Shown piece by piece: positions 54,878 through 63,992 of a stretch of DNA of 64,000 bases. The notes below the pieces were generated by a model that saw only the letters and a list, made by a program, of their open reading frames with translations, made no database searches and had not been told where the DNA came from. The position numbers and the translations under genes were made by a program. Origin of the DNA: Rhodocyclales bacterium. GTDB taxonomy: Bacteria; Pseudomonadota; Gammaproteobacteria; Burkholderiales; Rhodocyclaceae. The number at the start of each line of letters is the position of its first letter. Position 1 is the stretch's first letter. The stretch spans positions 1 to 64,000 of the forward strand of contig JACRLX010000043.1 in assembly GCA_016235165.1 (NCBI GenBank). The letters run 5' to 3'.

Positions 54878-55272
54878 GCCCCGCCGATACCGGAGAGGCC
54901 ACCTTGCCGGCCGAGTTCGCGCGCTATTTCCTGGCCAGCCTCGGCGCCCTTGCGCTCGATGTCGGCATCCTGTGGCTGGCGGCACACTGGCTGCATTACC
55001 TGATCGCGGCATCTCTCGGTTTCGGCGCCGGCGCCGGCGCGATCTACCTGCTATCGACGCGCTGGGTGTTTCGCCGCCGCAAGCTGGCCGACCGGGCGCC
55101 GGTGGAATTTTCCGCCTTCGTCGCCATCGGACTGGCTGGTCTCGCCCTCAACGACCTTGTCATTTATGTCGCGGTCGACCGTTTCTCGCTGGCACTGCTC
55201 GCCGCCAAGGCGCTCGCCGCCGGCGCCAGCTTCCTGTTCAACTACACTGCGCGCAAGCTGGCCCTGTTCTGA
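54874..55272 (+). CDS. GtrA-family membrane protein
   Basis: A 132-residue protein with four membrane helices, of the GtrA/DPMS-like type that is thought to flip undecaprenyl-linked sugars. It has [20 protein letters not shown] in helix 1 and [10 protein letters not shown] in the mid loop. [13 protein letters not shown] at the end is the usual closing motif. GTG 54874 overlaps the upstream stop by four bases. The FAD-enzyme gene starts 4 bp after its stop. No GtrB-type glycosyltransferase is adjacent, which is unusual. Confidence 0.85.
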   Translation: MSPADTGEATLPAEFARYFLASLGALALDVGILWLAAHWLHYLIAASLGFGAGAGAIYLLSTRWVFRRRKLADRAPVEFSAFVAIGLAGLALNDLVIYVAVDRFSLALLAAKALAAGASFLFNYTARKLALF

Positions 55273-55276
55273 ACGC

Positions 55277-56848
55277 ATGAAGCCCACGGTCATCATCATT
55301 GGCGGCGGCCCCGCCGGACTCACCGCCGCGCTGGAGCTGGTGCGCGACGGGCGCATGCGGCCGGTCGTGCTGGAAGCCGGCGACGATGTCGGCGGCCTCT
55401 CGCGCACCGTCGACTACAAGGGCAACCGGATGGACATCGGCGGCCACCGCTTTTTCTCCAAGTCCGACTGGGTGATGGACTGGTGGCGGGAGATCCTGCC
55501 CATCGCCGCCGAGCAGCCGGAAGTCGCCATCGCCTATCGCGGCCAGCAGCGAAGAGTCGGCGCCGGCGACACGGCGATTCCGGCCGATGGTCGTGCCCTG
55601 CTGGTCAGGAAGCGGCTGTCGCGGATCTATTTCCTGCGCCGCTATTTCGACTACCCGATCACGCTCAACGCCACGACCCTGCGCAATCTTGGCCCGCTGC
55701 GCCTGCTGCGGATAGGCGTCAGCTACCTCTTGGCAGCCCTGTTCCCGCGCCGGCCGGAACGCTCGCTGGAGGATTTTCTGGTCAATCGCTTCGGCGCCGA
55801 GTTGTACCGCACCTTCTTCAAGGACTACACGGAAAAAGTCTGGGGCGTGCCCTGTGCCGACATCACCGCCGAATGGGGTGCGCAGAGGATCAAGGGGCTC
55901 TCGGTGCTCGGCGCCCTGCGTCATGCGTTGCAGCGGCGACTGAAGCCCGCCGGCGGCGAAGCGGCGCGCAACACCAGCCTGATCGAACAATTCCTGTACC
56001 CCCGCCTGGGCCCGGGCCAGTTGTGGCGGGAAGTGGCGGATCGCGTCGTCGCCGGCGGCGGTGAAGTACGCCTCGGGCAGCGCGTTGTCGGCCTGCGCTG
56101 CGAAGCGAATCGGGTGGTCGCGGTGCACACCCTGGATGCCGCGGGAACTCGCCACGAGTTGGTCGCGACACAGGTAATCTCCAGCATGCCGATCAAGGAC
56201 CTGGTCGCCGGCATGCAACCGCCGCCGCCGCGGGAAATTGACGCCATCGCCGCGGCCCTGCCTTACCGCGACTTCATCACCGTCGGCCTGTTGCTGAGCG
56301 GCATGCGCACCAACCCCTGCGCCAGCAGCGTCCACCGGAACCACATGCCGCCCGACAACTGGATCTACATTCAGGAGCGCGATGTCCGCGTCGGCCGGTT
56401 GCAGATCTTCAACAACTGGAGCCCCGACCTGGTGGCCGATCCAGGGCACGTCTGGCTGGGTCTGGAGTACTTCTGCAAGGAAGGCGACGAGCTGTGGCGG
56501 CTCGATGACGCCGCCATGATCGCTTTCGCCGCCGGCGAACTGGAACGCATAGACATGATCGATCGCGCCGCCGTGCTCGATGGCACGGTGCTGCGGGTGC
56601 CCAAGACCTATCCCGGCTACTTCGGTGCCTACGCCGGGTTCCCGCGCCTGCGGGCCTGGCTCGATGGCATCGACAACCTGTTCCTGGTCGGGCGCAACGG
56701 CATGCACCGCTACAACAACCAGGACCACTCGATGCTGACCGCCAAATGCGCGGTCGAGGCCATCCTCTCCGGCAGTACCGACAAGCAGGCGATCTGGGAC
56801 ATCAACGTCGATGACGACTACCACGAAGACAGCGGCGCCCGGCCCTGA
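55277..56848 (+). CDS. FAD-dependent oxidoreductase, protoporphyrinogen-oxidase/UDP-galactopyranose-mutase-like
   Basis: A 523-residue flavoprotein. It has [20 protein letters not shown] for [23 protein letters not shown] (a Glf/amine-oxidase element), [14 protein letters not shown] and [12 protein letters not shown]. The C-terminal FAD loop is [20 protein letters not shown]. The family is common in glycan clusters and some members act on nucleotide or lipid-linked sugars; the substrate here is unknown. Residues about 92-101 ([10 protein letters not shown]) are encoded by a copy of the dispersed repeat, in a loop before the SRIYFLRR motif where related proteins vary. It overlaps the next gene by 38 bp. 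Confidence 0.85.
   Translation: MKPTVIIIGGGPAGLTAALELVRDGRMRPVVLEAGDDVGGLSRTVDYKGNRMDIGGHRFFSKSDWVMDWWREILPIAAEQPEVAIAYRGQQRRVGAGDTAIPADGRALLVRKRLSRIYFLRRYFDYPITLNATTLRNLGPLRLLRIGVSYLLAALFPRRPERSLEDFLVNRFGAELYRTFFKDYTEKVWGVPCADITAEWGAQRIKGLSVLGALRHALQRRLKPAGGEAARNTSLIEQFLYPRLGPGQLWREVADRVVAGGGEVRLGQRVVGLRCEANRVVAVHTLDAAGTRHELVATQVISSMPIKDLVAGMQPPPPREIDAIAAALPYRDFITVGLLLSGMRTNPCASSVHRNHMPPDNWIYIQERDVRVGRLQIFNNWSPDLVADPGHVWLGLEYFCKEGDELWRLDDAAMIAFAAGELERIDMIDRAAVLDGTVLRVPKTYPGYFGAYAGFPRLRAWLDGIDNLFLVGRNGMHRYNNQDHSMLTAKCAVEAILSGSTDKQAIWDINVDDDYHEDSGARP
55551..55578 (+). repeat. Dispersed AAGTCGGCG repeat, copy 8 (inside a CDS)
   Basis: GAAGAGTCGGCGCCGGCG then ACACGGCGAT. It is within the FAD-enzyme gene and reads R-V-G-A-G-D-T-A-I. 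Confidence 0.7.
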
Positions 56849-58289
56849 GCCGCTGCTCCCGCCGCACTGGTCCGCCCTCGACAGCGCCTTGTGGGCCTAC
56901 CTGCTGCTGCCGGTACTGATTTTCCTGCCCGGCTTTTTCCTGCCCGCCGTGGGCCTGCCGCTGGCCGTGCTTGCCCTGGCCGGCGGCCTGCATTTTCTTG
57001 CCGGTGCCACGCCAAGCCTGCGACTCGGAATTCCGCCGCTTGGCGACCTGTTGCTGCTCGCCGTGCTCGCGGCAGCCTGGACCATGCCGGGTGGCGCCGG
57101 CCATCTGTTCCATGCCAATGGCACCGACTGGGTGCCACGCTTCGCCGTGCTGCGCGACCTGGTGGTGGAACCCTGGCCGCCGCGCTATGACGATGGTGGC
57201 GCGACCATGCTGTTGCGCGCGCCGCTGGGCTACTACCTTCCGGTGGCCTCGCTTGCCCATGCCACCCGTCTGGCCCTGGCCGACGGCTTGCTGCTGGCCT
57301 GGACCTGGCTTGGTGTTGCCCTGTTCTTCGGCGCCAACCTCGGCGGCAGCCGTCAACGCAAGCTGGCCGCGGCCCTGATCTTCGCCTTCGCCAGCGGCCT
57401 CGATGCCATTGGCTTGCTGCTGCGCCATGGCAGCCTGCCGTGGCCGATGCAGCACATCGAGTGGTGGGCGGAAGGCATGCAGTACTCGTCGAACACGACG
57501 CTGCTGTTCTGGGTGCCAAACCACGGCCTGCCGGGCTGGATCGCCGCGGCCTGGCTGTGGCGCTTTCGCGATGACACGCGCTTTCTGGCGCGACTGCCGA
57601 TGCTGTTCCTGCCCGTGATGCTCTGGTCGCCGTTGGTGGCCCTGGGCTTGTTGCCGCTGGCCGTCATCGCGGCGGCACGGCAGTGGCGCCACCTGCTTGG
57701 GGCGGCCGAGCGGGGTGCGCTGCCAACCTCGCTGGCGCTGGTCGCGCTGCCAGGCACACTGGTCGCAAGCTACCTGCTGCTGGGGATGTTCGGCCCTGGC
57801 TCGATATCCCACGCGCTGACCACCACGGCGGTGGTGATGCAGAAATCGGCCGGAATCGGCAACACCCTGCTGTTCATCCTGCTCGAAGTCGCGGTGTTTT
57901 GCGTTTTCCTGCTCAGGCGCGATCGTTCGCCGCTGGCCCTGGGGGTGGTCGCCCTGCTGCTGCTGTTGCCCTGGTCCCGCTACGGCCCCAACAACGACCT
58001 TTTGATGCGTGCCTCGATTCCCGCCCTCGCCATCCTCTGGCTGCAACTGGCGGATACGCTGACCGCGGCTGCCGCCGACAGCGGACTGTCGAACTCCGGG
58101 CGCAAGCTGCTCCTGCTGCTGTTCGTGCTGGGCGCGATCACGCCGCTGCTGGAAATCCAGCGCGCCATCGGCGGGCGCTACTGGCCGGCGGATACCCGGC
58201 TTTCGGCGCCGCAGGCGCTGGGCGGCTTTCCGCCGCACTACTTCGTCAGGCACGACGGGCACTGGCTGCCTGGCCTGCTGCGACGCTGA
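56811..58289 (+). CDS. Polytopic membrane protein, possibly GT-C-like
   Basis: A 492-residue protein with about eleven membrane segments. The first large loop [20 protein letters not shown] and the nearby [10 protein letters not shown] give acidic residues in a place typical of GT-C enzymes, followed by [12 protein letters not shown]. The last 50 residues are soluble ([16 protein letters not shown]). ATG 56811 lies 38 bp inside the FAD-enzyme gene, so translation is coupled. It ends the four-gene envelope cassette and is convergent with the Kef-type gene. No confident family. Confidence 0.7.
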   Translation: MTTTTKTAAPGPEPLLPPHWSALDSALWAYLLLPVLIFLPGFFLPAVGLPLAVLALAGGLHFLAGATPSLRLGIPPLGDLLLLAVLAAAWTMPGGAGHLFHANGTDWVPRFAVLRDLVVEPWPPRYDDGGATMLLRAPLGYYLPVASLAHATRLALADGLLLAWTWLGVALFFGANLGGSRQRKLAAALIFAFASGLDAIGLLLRHGSLPWPMQHIEWWAEGMQYSSNTTLLFWVPNHGLPGWIAAAWLWRFRDDTRFLARLPMLFLPVMLWSPLVALGLLPLAVIAAARQWRHLLGAAERGALPTSLALVALPGTLVASYLLLGMFGPGSISHALTTTAVVMQKSAGIGNTLLFILLEVAVFCVFLLRRDRSPLALGVVALLLLLPWSRYGPNNDLLMRASIPALAILWLQLADTLTAAAADSGLSNSGRKLLLLLFVLGAITPLLEIQRAIGGRYWPADTRLSAPQALGGFPPHYFVRHDGHWLPGLLRR

Positions 58290-58303
58290 GAAGCGCCACG
58301 GCG

Positions 58304-60277
58304 TCACTTGCCGCGCAGCAGCCTCTCCTCGCCGGCCGTCACGGCCGCCGCGGTACCGATCAACACCACCACGTCGCCTTCGATCAGAGTCAGCTCTGCT
58401 TCCAGCTTGAGCCCGCGCTGAGTACGACGCCGTATCGCCGTGGCGCCAGCGCCGACTTTTGCCAGATCGACTTCGCCAACCGCCTTGCCGATCGCCGCGG
58501 CGCCGGGCGTCAGGGTCACCGCGTGCAGCCGCGGCTGTTCGGCGTCGGCCAGGTTGGCGCCGGCATCGGTGGCACCGTGGAAGAAGCCGCGCAGCAGCGC
58601 GTAGTGCTGTTCGCGCATCTCGCGCAGGCGCTTGATGACCTTGTGCATCGGGATTCCGGACAACGCCAGGGCATGCGTCGCCAGCATGACACTCGACTCC
58701 AGCGCCTCCGGCACTACCTCGGCGGCGCCCGCGGCGTAGAGCTTTTCGACGTCGTCCTGTTCGCGGGCACGGGCCACGATGGCGACGTCGGGGCGCAATT
58801 CGCGCACCCGATGCACCACACGCAGCCCGGCATCGATGTCGGCAAAGGTGATCACCACCACGCGCGCGCGCGGCAGGCCGGCGGCGAGCAAGGTTTCCTT
58901 GCGCGCGGCGTCGCCATAGGAGACGGGCTCGGCGGCGATATTCGCCTCGCGCACGCGCTCCGGATCGAGGTCGAGCGCCATGAAGGAAATGCCCTCGGCT
59001 TCGAGAAAGCGCGCCAGGTGCTGGCCGGTGCGGCCATAGCCGCAAAGGATGGCGTGCTTGTCGGCGGATAGGGTCTGCGCCGCGAGCTGGGTCAGCTGCA
59101 TCGAACGCAGCAGCCATTCCGAGGCGACGAAGCGAAACACGATGCGCTCCGAGAAATGCACGACCAGCGGCGCCAGCAGCAGCGACAGCACCATGGCCGC
59201 CAGCACCGGTTGCAGCAGCCCGCTGCCGAGCAAGCCGACGTCACCGCCGCGGGCAAGGATGACGAAGCCGAATTCGCCACCGGCGCACAACCACAGGGCG
59301 CTGCGCAGCGCAGTGCCCGGCGAGCTGCCGAGCAGGCGCGAGGCAATGCCGACCACGACCAGCTTGAGCAGCAGCAGCGCCCCCAGAATGGCCGCCACCA
59401 GCCACCACTGGTCGAGGATGTGCGGCACGTCGAGGCGCATGCCGATGGCAATGAAAAAGAGGCCGAGCAGCACGTCGCGGAAGGGCTTGATGTCCTCTTC
59501 CACCTGGTAGCGATATTCGGTCTCGCCGATCAGCATGCCGGCGGTGAAGGCGCCCAGCGCCAGCGAAAGCCCGGCCAGCTCGGTAAGCCAGGCCAGGCCC
59601 AGGGTGATCAGCAGCACATTGAGCATGAACAGCTCGGCCGATTTTTGCCGCGCCACCATGTAGAACCAGGCCGAAAGCAGGCGCTGGCCGACCACCAGCA
59701 CCAGGGCAAGCAGCACGCCGGCCTTCAGCGCCGCCACCAGCAGGGCCCCGGCCATCGCCTCGACCGGCTGCGACAGGGCCGGTATCAGCACCAGCAGGGG
59801 CACCACGGCGATGTCCTGGAACAGCAGCACGCCGATCACCTCGCGGCCATGCGGAGCATCGAGTTCGCCGCGCTCGGTCAAGAGCTTGGACAACATCGCC
59901 GTGGATGACATCGCCAGGGCGCCGCCCAGGGCCAGCCCGGCCAGCCAGGGAATGCCAGCAAGGCGCGCCAGCAGCGTGGCCACCAGGGCGCTGGCCAGCA
60001 CCTGCGCGGCGCCGAGTCCGAAGACGATACGCTTCATGCTGTAAAGCCGCGCCAGCGAGAATTCGAGGCCGATGCTGAACATCAGGAACACCACGCCGAA
60101 CTCGGCCAGGTGGCGCGTCTGCTCGGTGTCGGGCAGCCAGCCCGCAGCATGCGGCCCGACCACCGTGCCGACCAGCAGATAGCCCATGATCGGCGGCAGG
60201 CCCAGCATGCGGAAGATCACCACCACCACGACGGCGGCGGCAAGCAACAGCAGGATCAGCGGCAGGGTGTCGGTCAT
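58304..60277 (-). CDS. Kef-type K+/H+ antiporter (CPA2) with RCK domains
   Basis: Monovalent cation/proton antiporter of 657 residues. About twelve membrane helices in the first 380 residues include GYLLVGTVVGPHAAGWLPD and EFGVVFLMFSIGLEFSLARL. An RCK_N (TrkA-N) domain follows with HAILCGYGRTGQHLARFLEA, then a TrkA-C domain. ATG 60277 is chosen since homologues begin just before the first helix; the frame is open to 60640. Residues about 607-615 (KVGAGATAI in TrkA-C) come from a copy of the dispersed repeat and replace a stretch normally of the GVEVTAI kind. Regulation by nucleotide or glutathione is expected. Confidence 0.9.
   Translation of the reverse strand: MTDTLPLILLLLAAAVVVVVIFRMLGLPPIMGYLLVGTVVGPHAAGWLPDTEQTRHLAEFGVVFLMFSIGLEFSLARLYSMKRIVFGLGAAQVLASALVATLLARLAGIPWLAGLALGGALAMSSTAMLSKLLTERGELDAPHGREVIGVLLFQDIAVVPLLVLIPALSQPVEAMAGALLVAALKAGVLLALVLVVGQRLLSAWFYMVARQKSAELFMLNVLLITLGLAWLTELAGLSLALGAFTAGMLIGETEYRYQVEEDIKPFRDVLLGLFFIAIGMRLDVPHILDQWWLVAAILGALLLLKLVVVGIASRLLGSSPGTALRSALWLCAGGEFGFVILARGGDVGLLGSGLLQPVLAAMVLSLLLAPLVVHFSERIVFRFVASEWLLRSMQLTQLAAQTLSADKHAILCGYGRTGQHLARFLEAEGISFMALDLDPERVREANIAAEPVSYGDAARKETLLAAGLPRARVVVITFADIDAGLRVVHRVRELRPDVAIVARAREQDDVEKLYAAGAAEVVPEALESSVMLATHALALSGIPMHKVIKRLREMREQHYALLRGFFHGATDAGANLADAEQPRLHAVTLTPGAAAIGKAVGEVDLAKVGAGATAIRRRTQRGLKLEAELTLIEGDVVVLIGTAAAVTAGEERLLRGK
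58434..58460 (-). repeat. Dispersed AAGTCGGCG repeat, copy 9 (inside a CDS)
   Basis: Reverse strand reads AAAAGTCGGCGCTGGCG then CCACGGCGAT. It is inside the Kef-type gene and reads K-V-G-A-G-A-T-A-I, the best match to consensus. Confidence 0.7.
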
Positions 60278-60324
60278 CGGGCGTTCGTCGGCGAGGGCGA
60301 AGAAAGGCCGCACGGTGCGGTTGC

Positions 60325-60330
60325 TATAAT
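60325..60330 (+). promoter_or_regulatory. Extended -10 promoter of kdsD operon
   Basis: TGCTATAAT is a consensus extended -10 (TGnTATAAT). No good -35 is seen. Transcription would start near 60337, 22 bases before the kdsD ATG. Confidence 0.5.
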
Positions 60331-60358
60331 TTGGCTCCATCATAAACGTCAGCCCGAG

Positions 60359-61360
60359 ATGAACCAAGCCAATCCGCCAAGCCCCTGCGACAGGCCGGCA
60401 GGAGATCGCGCCGTGGCCATGGGTCGCCAGGTTCTGGAGATCGAGGCGGCCGCGGTGGCTGCGCTGGCGCGCCGGCTGGGCGGTGCCTTCCAGGCCGCGG
60501 TCCGGTTGATCCTCGACAGCCGCGGCCGCGTGGTGGTCAGCGGCATCGGCAAATCCGGCCACATCGCAAGAAAGCTGGCCGCCACCTTCGCCAGCACCGG
60601 CACTCCGGCCTATTTCGTACATGCCGCCGAAGCCGTGCATGGCGACCTCGGCATGATCACCCGCGACGACGTGTTGATCGCGATTTCGAATTCCGGCGAG
60701 AACGACGAGTTGCTCACCATCGTGCCCCTGGTCAAGCGCCTCGGCGGCAAGCTGATCGCCATCACCGGCAATGAAGGCTCATCCCTGGCGCATGAAGCCG
60801 ACATCCACCTCGACGCCCGCGTGGACCAGGAGGCCTGCCCCCTCAACCTGGCGCCGACCGCCAGCACCACGGCGGCACTTGCGCTGGGCGACGCGCTGGC
60901 CGTGGCCCTGCTCGACGCACGCGGTTTTGGCGCGGAGGATTTTGCCCGCTCGCATCCGGGCGGCGCGCTGGGGCGCAAGCTGCTGACCCACGTCGACGAC
61001 GTGATGCGCAGCGACGTGCCGACGCTGGACGAGGACGTCAGCGTACCAACCGCCCTGGCGGCAATGACCCAGGGCGGCATGGGCATGGCGGTGGTGCTCG
61101 ATGCCAGGGGAGCGATCAGCGGCATCTTCACCGACGGCGACCTGCGCCGGGCCATGGAACGCCTCGGCGACCTGCGTGCCACCCCGGTTGCCGCCGTGAT
61201 GACGCGCGGGCCGCGCAGCATCGGGCCGCGCCGCCTGGCCGTCGAGGCGGTCGAGATGATGGAAGCCAACCGCATCAACCAGCTGCTGGTCACCGACGAC
61301 GCCGGCGCGCTGCGCGGCGCGCTCAACATGCACGATCTGTTCCGCGCCAAGGTGGTGTGA
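60359..61360 (+). CDS. kdsD: D-arabinose-5-phosphate isomerase
   Basis: Converts ribulose-5-phosphate to arabinose-5-phosphate, the first step of Kdo synthesis. The 333 residues comprise a SIS domain (VVVSGIGKSGHIARKLAATF, AISNSGENDELL) and two CBS domains (from about 210: DVMRSDVPTLDED and MTRGPRSIGP). ATG 60359 starts just after the extended -10 promoter; ATG 60419 is an alternative with a shorter lead. The stop overlaps the kdsC start (TGATG). First gene of a four-gene lipopolysaccharide operon. Confidence 0.94.
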   Translation: MNQANPPSPCDRPAGDRAVAMGRQVLEIEAAAVAALARRLGGAFQAAVRLILDSRGRVVVSGIGKSGHIARKLAATFASTGTPAYFVHAAEAVHGDLGMITRDDVLIAISNSGENDELLTIVPLVKRLGGKLIAITGNEGSSLAHEADIHLDARVDQEACPLNLAPTASTTAALALGDALAVALLDARGFGAEDFARSHPGGALGRKLLTHVDDVMRSDVPTLDEDVSVPTALAAMTQGGMGMAVVLDARGAISGIFTDGDLRRAMERLGDLRATPVAAVMTRGPRSIGPRRLAVEAVEMMEANRINQLLVTDDAGALRGALNMHDLFRAKVV

Positions 61361-61884
61361 TGAGCCAGGCAACGGCCAAGGCCGCCGGGCTCGCCCTGAT
61401 GGGCTTCGACGTCGATGGCGTACTGACCGACGGCACGCTGTATTTCAGCTCCCAGGGCGACGAAATCAAGGCCTTTTCCAGCCTCGACGGCCACGGCCTG
61501 AAGATGCTGCAAGCCTCCGGCATCGAAGTCGCGATCATCAGCGGACGCAGCTCGCGCGCCTTGCAGCTGCGTGCGGAAAACCTTGGCATCGGCGAACTGC
61601 ACATGGGTGTCGAAGACAAGCGCGGAAAGCTGGCAAGCCTGATGGCGGCACGTGGCCTGGGCCTGGAACGCGCCGGCTACATGGGCGATGACGTGGTCGA
61701 CCTGCCGGTGCTGCGCGCCTGCGGTTTTTCCGCCACCGTGGCCGATGGCCATGACGAGCTGAAATCACGCGTCGATTACGTCGCCGCGAAGGGCGGTGGC
61801 CGTGGCGCGGTACGCGAGGTCTGCGAGTTGATTTTGCGCGCCCAGGGCAAGTGGCAGGCTGCAATGGCAGGGTACCTGGCATGA
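61360..61884 (+). CDS. kdsC: 3-deoxy-manno-octulosonate-8-phosphate phosphatase
   Basis: HAD phosphatase that frees Kdo from Kdo-8-phosphate. Its 174 residues have the catalytic Asp17 and Asp19 in GFDVDGVLTDG, the second motif IISGRSS, and YMGDDVVDLPVL with the metal-binding acidic pair. The C1-type small size is normal. ATG 61360 overlaps the kdsD stop and its own stop overlaps lptC (ATGA). Confidence 0.95.
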   Translation: MSQATAKAAGLALMGFDVDGVLTDGTLYFSSQGDEIKAFSSLDGHGLKMLQASGIEVAIISGRSSRALQLRAENLGIGELHMGVEDKRGKLASLMAARGLGLERAGYMGDDVVDLPVLRACGFSATVADGHDELKSRVDYVAAKGGGRGAVREVCELILRAQGKWQAAMAGYLA

Positions 61885-62456
61885 TGGATCGCAGCGCCTC
61901 CCTGCTACCGCTGGCCATGCTGGTGCTGCTGGCGGCCCTGACCTTCTGGCTCAGCCGCGTGATCGATGGCGACAAGCCGCGCGCGCCGCAGCGGCACGAC
62001 CCGGACTACAGCGTCGAGCGCTTCCAGGTGCGCCGTTTCGACCCCGGCGGCAAGTTGCAACACACCCTGGTGGCGCAGAAGCTGGTGCACTATCCGGATG
62101 ACGATACGACGCTGGTCACCGGCCCGCACCTTACCTACCACCAGAACGCGCCGACCGAAATCACCGCCCGCATGGCGCATATCGGGGCCGACGGCAAGGA
62201 GATCGACCTGATCGACGAAGTCCGGGTGCTGCGCCACGGTGTCTCGGGCGACGATATCCCGACCCAGCTCGACACGCGATCCCTGAAGATCTTTCCCGAC
62301 GAAGAACGCGGTTACACACGCGACCCTGTCACCATTACCCAGGGTCGCAGCCTGATTCGCGGCAAGGGCATGGAAATCGACAACAAGACCGGCCTCTCGG
62401 TGCTGCATGGCCGCGTTACCGGTACCCTGTACAGCAAACGGACGGAGCAACCATGA
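61881..62456 (+). CDS. lptC: LPS export ABC-system periplasmic protein LptC
   Basis: Bitopic inner-membrane protein of 191 residues that passes lipopolysaccharide from LptB2FG to LptA. One membrane helix near the N-terminus (LLPLAMLVLLAALTFWLS) is followed by the jelly-roll domain with ERFQVRRFDPGGKLQHTL and VLRHGVSGDDIPTQLDTRSL. ATG 61881 overlaps the kdsC stop by four bases. Sequence conservation in the family is low, and the place in the operon supports the call. Confidence 0.92.
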   Translation: MMDRSASLLPLAMLVLLAALTFWLSRVIDGDKPRAPQRHDPDYSVERFQVRRFDPGGKLQHTLVAQKLVHYPDDDTTLVTGPHLTYHQNAPTEITARMAHIGADGKEIDLIDEVRVLRHGVSGDDIPTQLDTRSLKIFPDEERGYTRDPVTITQGRSLIRGKGMEIDNKTGLSVLHGRVTGTLYSKRTEQP

Positions 62457-63013
62457 AACCAACAATCCCGAAATTCGCCTGCCTCGCCGGCTTTGCCTGC
62501 CTGGCATTTGCGACCCAGTTTGCGCGGGCGGAAAAAGCCGACCGCGACAAGCCGGTCAATATCGAGGCCGACCGCGTCAGCGTCGATGACGTGCGCAAGG
62601 TGCAAACCTTCGAAGGCAACGTGCAACTGGCCAAGGGCACGCTGGTGATCCGCGCCGAGCGCATCGTGGTGCAGCAGGACGACGACGGTTATCAGCGCGG
62701 CGTCGCCAGCGGTGGCACCAGCCTGCCGAATTTCCGCCAGAAGCGCGAAGGCCTCGACGAATACATCGAGGGCGAGGCGGAGCGCATCGAGCATGACGCC
62801 AAATCCGAGAAAACCGAGTTCTTTGGCCGTGCCAGGGTCAAGAGCGGGCTCGACGAGGTGCGCGGGCAGTTCATTTCCTACGACGCGCGCAGCGAGCAGT
62901 ACGTCGTGACCAGCGGCGCCAACGGTACCAAGGCGCCCAGCGGCAGCCGCGAGCGCGTGCGCGCCGTGATCCAGCCCCGCAACAAGGACAGCGGTACAGC
63001 GACGGCAAAGTAA
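62453..63013 (+). CDS. lptA: LPS transport periplasmic protein LptA
   Basis: Periplasmic bridge protein of 186 residues. The signal peptide (hydrophobic stretch ACLAGFACLAFATQFARA) is cleaved near residue 26. The OstA/LptA domain begins with KPVNIEADRVSVDDVRKVQT and includes FEGNVQLAKGTLVIRAERIV. It overlaps lptC by four bases. The normal next genes, lptB and rpoN, do not follow; a crotonase gene starts 30 bp later instead. Confidence 0.93.
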   Translation: MKPTIPKFACLAGFACLAFATQFARAEKADRDKPVNIEADRVSVDDVRKVQTFEGNVQLAKGTLVIRAERIVVQQDDDGYQRGVASGGTSLPNFRQKREGLDEYIEGEAERIEHDAKSEKTEFFGRARVKSGLDEVRGQFISYDARSEQYVVTSGANGTKAPSGSRERVRAVIQPRNKDSGTATAK

Positions 63014-63043
63014 AGCCAGGACAACAGCCCAGGAGACAGCATA

Positions 63044-63820
63044 GTGAATTACCAAAACATCCTCGTCGAAACCCGCGGCAAAGTGGGTCTCATCACCCTC
63101 AACCGGCCCAAGGCGATGAACGCCCTCAACGACCAACTGATCGACGAACTCGGCGCCGCGCTCGACGGCTTCGAATCCGACGAGGCCGTCGGCTGCATAG
63201 TGATCACCGGCTCGGACAAGGCCTTCGCCGCCGGCGCCGACATCGGCGCCATGTCGAGTTGGAATTTCATGGACGTTTACAAGGCCAACTACATCAGCCG
63301 CAACTGGGATCGCATCGCGCGCTGCCGCAAGCCGCTGATCGCCGCCGTGGCCGGCTTCGCCCTCGGCGGCGGCTGCGAACTGGCGATGATGTGCGACATG
63401 ATCTACGCCGCCGACACGGCCAGATTCGGCCAGCCCGAGATCAAGCTTGGCATATTGCCCGGCGCCGGTGGCACGCAACGCCTGCCGCGTGCCATCGGCA
63501 AGGCCAAGGCCATGGACATGTGCCTCACCTCGCGCTTCATGGACGCCGCCGAGGCCGAACGTTCGGGCCTGGTGGCGCGCATCTTCCCGGCCGACAAATT
63601 GCTGGAAGAAGCCCTGGCTGCCGCCACCCAGATCGCCTGCTTCTCGCTGCCGGTGGTGATGATGATCAAGGAGTCGGTCAATCGCGCCTATGAATCGGCC
63701 TTGCAGGAAGGCCTGCTGTTCGAGCGGCGGACTTTCCATTCCGCTTTTGCCCTGGACGACCAGAAGGAAGGCATGGCAGCCTTCGTCGAAAAGCGAAAAC
63801 CCGGCTTCAAAAATAACTGA
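63044..63820 (+). CDS. Enoyl-CoA hydratase
   Basis: Short-chain enoyl-CoA hydratase of 258 residues, adding water to trans-2-enoyl-CoA in beta-oxidation. Both catalytic glutamates are present: Glu112 in [13 protein letters not shown] and Glu132 in [20 protein letters not shown], 20 apart as in the rat enzyme. The oxyanion-hole elements [12 protein letters not shown] and ALGGG are intact. GTG 63044 is the start, with AGGAGA eight bases upstream. It follows lptA by 30 bp and is closed by a terminator. A likely phasin promoter downstream hints at a link with polyhydroxyalkanoate metabolism. Confidence 0.93.
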   Translation: MNYQNILVETRGKVGLITLNRPKAMNALNDQLIDELGAALDGFESDEAVGCIVITGSDKAFAAGADIGAMSSWNFMDVYKANYISRNWDRIARCRKPLIAAVAGFALGGGCELAMMCDMIYAADTARFGQPEIKLGILPGAGGTQRLPRAIGKAKAMDMCLTSRFMDAAEAERSGLVARIFPADKLLEEALAAATQIACFSLPVVMMIKESVNRAYESALQEGLLFERRTFHSAFALDDQKEGMAAFVEKRKPGFKNN

Positions 63821-63845
63821 CTATCCTTCTGCACCGCATCAAATA

Positions 63846-63867
63846 GGGGCCGATCAAGGCCCCTTTT
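63846..63867 (+). terminator. Intrinsic terminator after enoyl-CoA hydratase
   Basis: GGGGCC, loop GATCAA, GGCCCC, then TTTT, 25 bp after the stop codon. Confidence 0.85.
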
Positions 63868-63917
63868 GTATTTTCATCTTACTGTTTTATTTAAGTTAAA
63901 TTCCATTAGAAAATTAT

Positions 63918-63934
63918 TTGTTGCATTGCATCAA
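63918..63934. promoter_or_regulatory. PhaR-like operator 1
   Basis: TTGTTGCATTGCATCAA is a near-perfect 17-bp palindrome with the TTGC/GCAA cores of PhaR operators at phasin genes. It ends 7 bases before the -35 hexamer. Confidence 0.55.
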
Positions 63935-63941
63935 AAAATGC

Positions 63942-63969
63942 TTGACTTGGCGTTTTCCGTACCTATAAT
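63942..63969 (+). promoter_or_regulatory. Strong sigma-70 promoter
   Basis: TTGACT (63942-63947), 16 bases, TATAAT (63964-63969). It drives a gene beyond the right edge. Confidence 0.8.
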
Positions 63970-63977
63970 AGGAACCA

Positions 63978-63992
63978 TGATGCACTGCAACA
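63978..63992. promoter_or_regulatory. PhaR-like operator 2
   Basis: TGATGCACTGCAACA is a 15-bp imperfect palindrome of the same TGCA-centred type as operator 1. It covers the expected transcription start, a natural site for repression. Confidence 0.55.

Noticed and set aside
56802-59117. 771-codon open frame on the minus strand
   Set aside because: Mostly antisense to the polytopic membrane gene and out of frame with the Kef gene; Gln/Arg-rich shadow.
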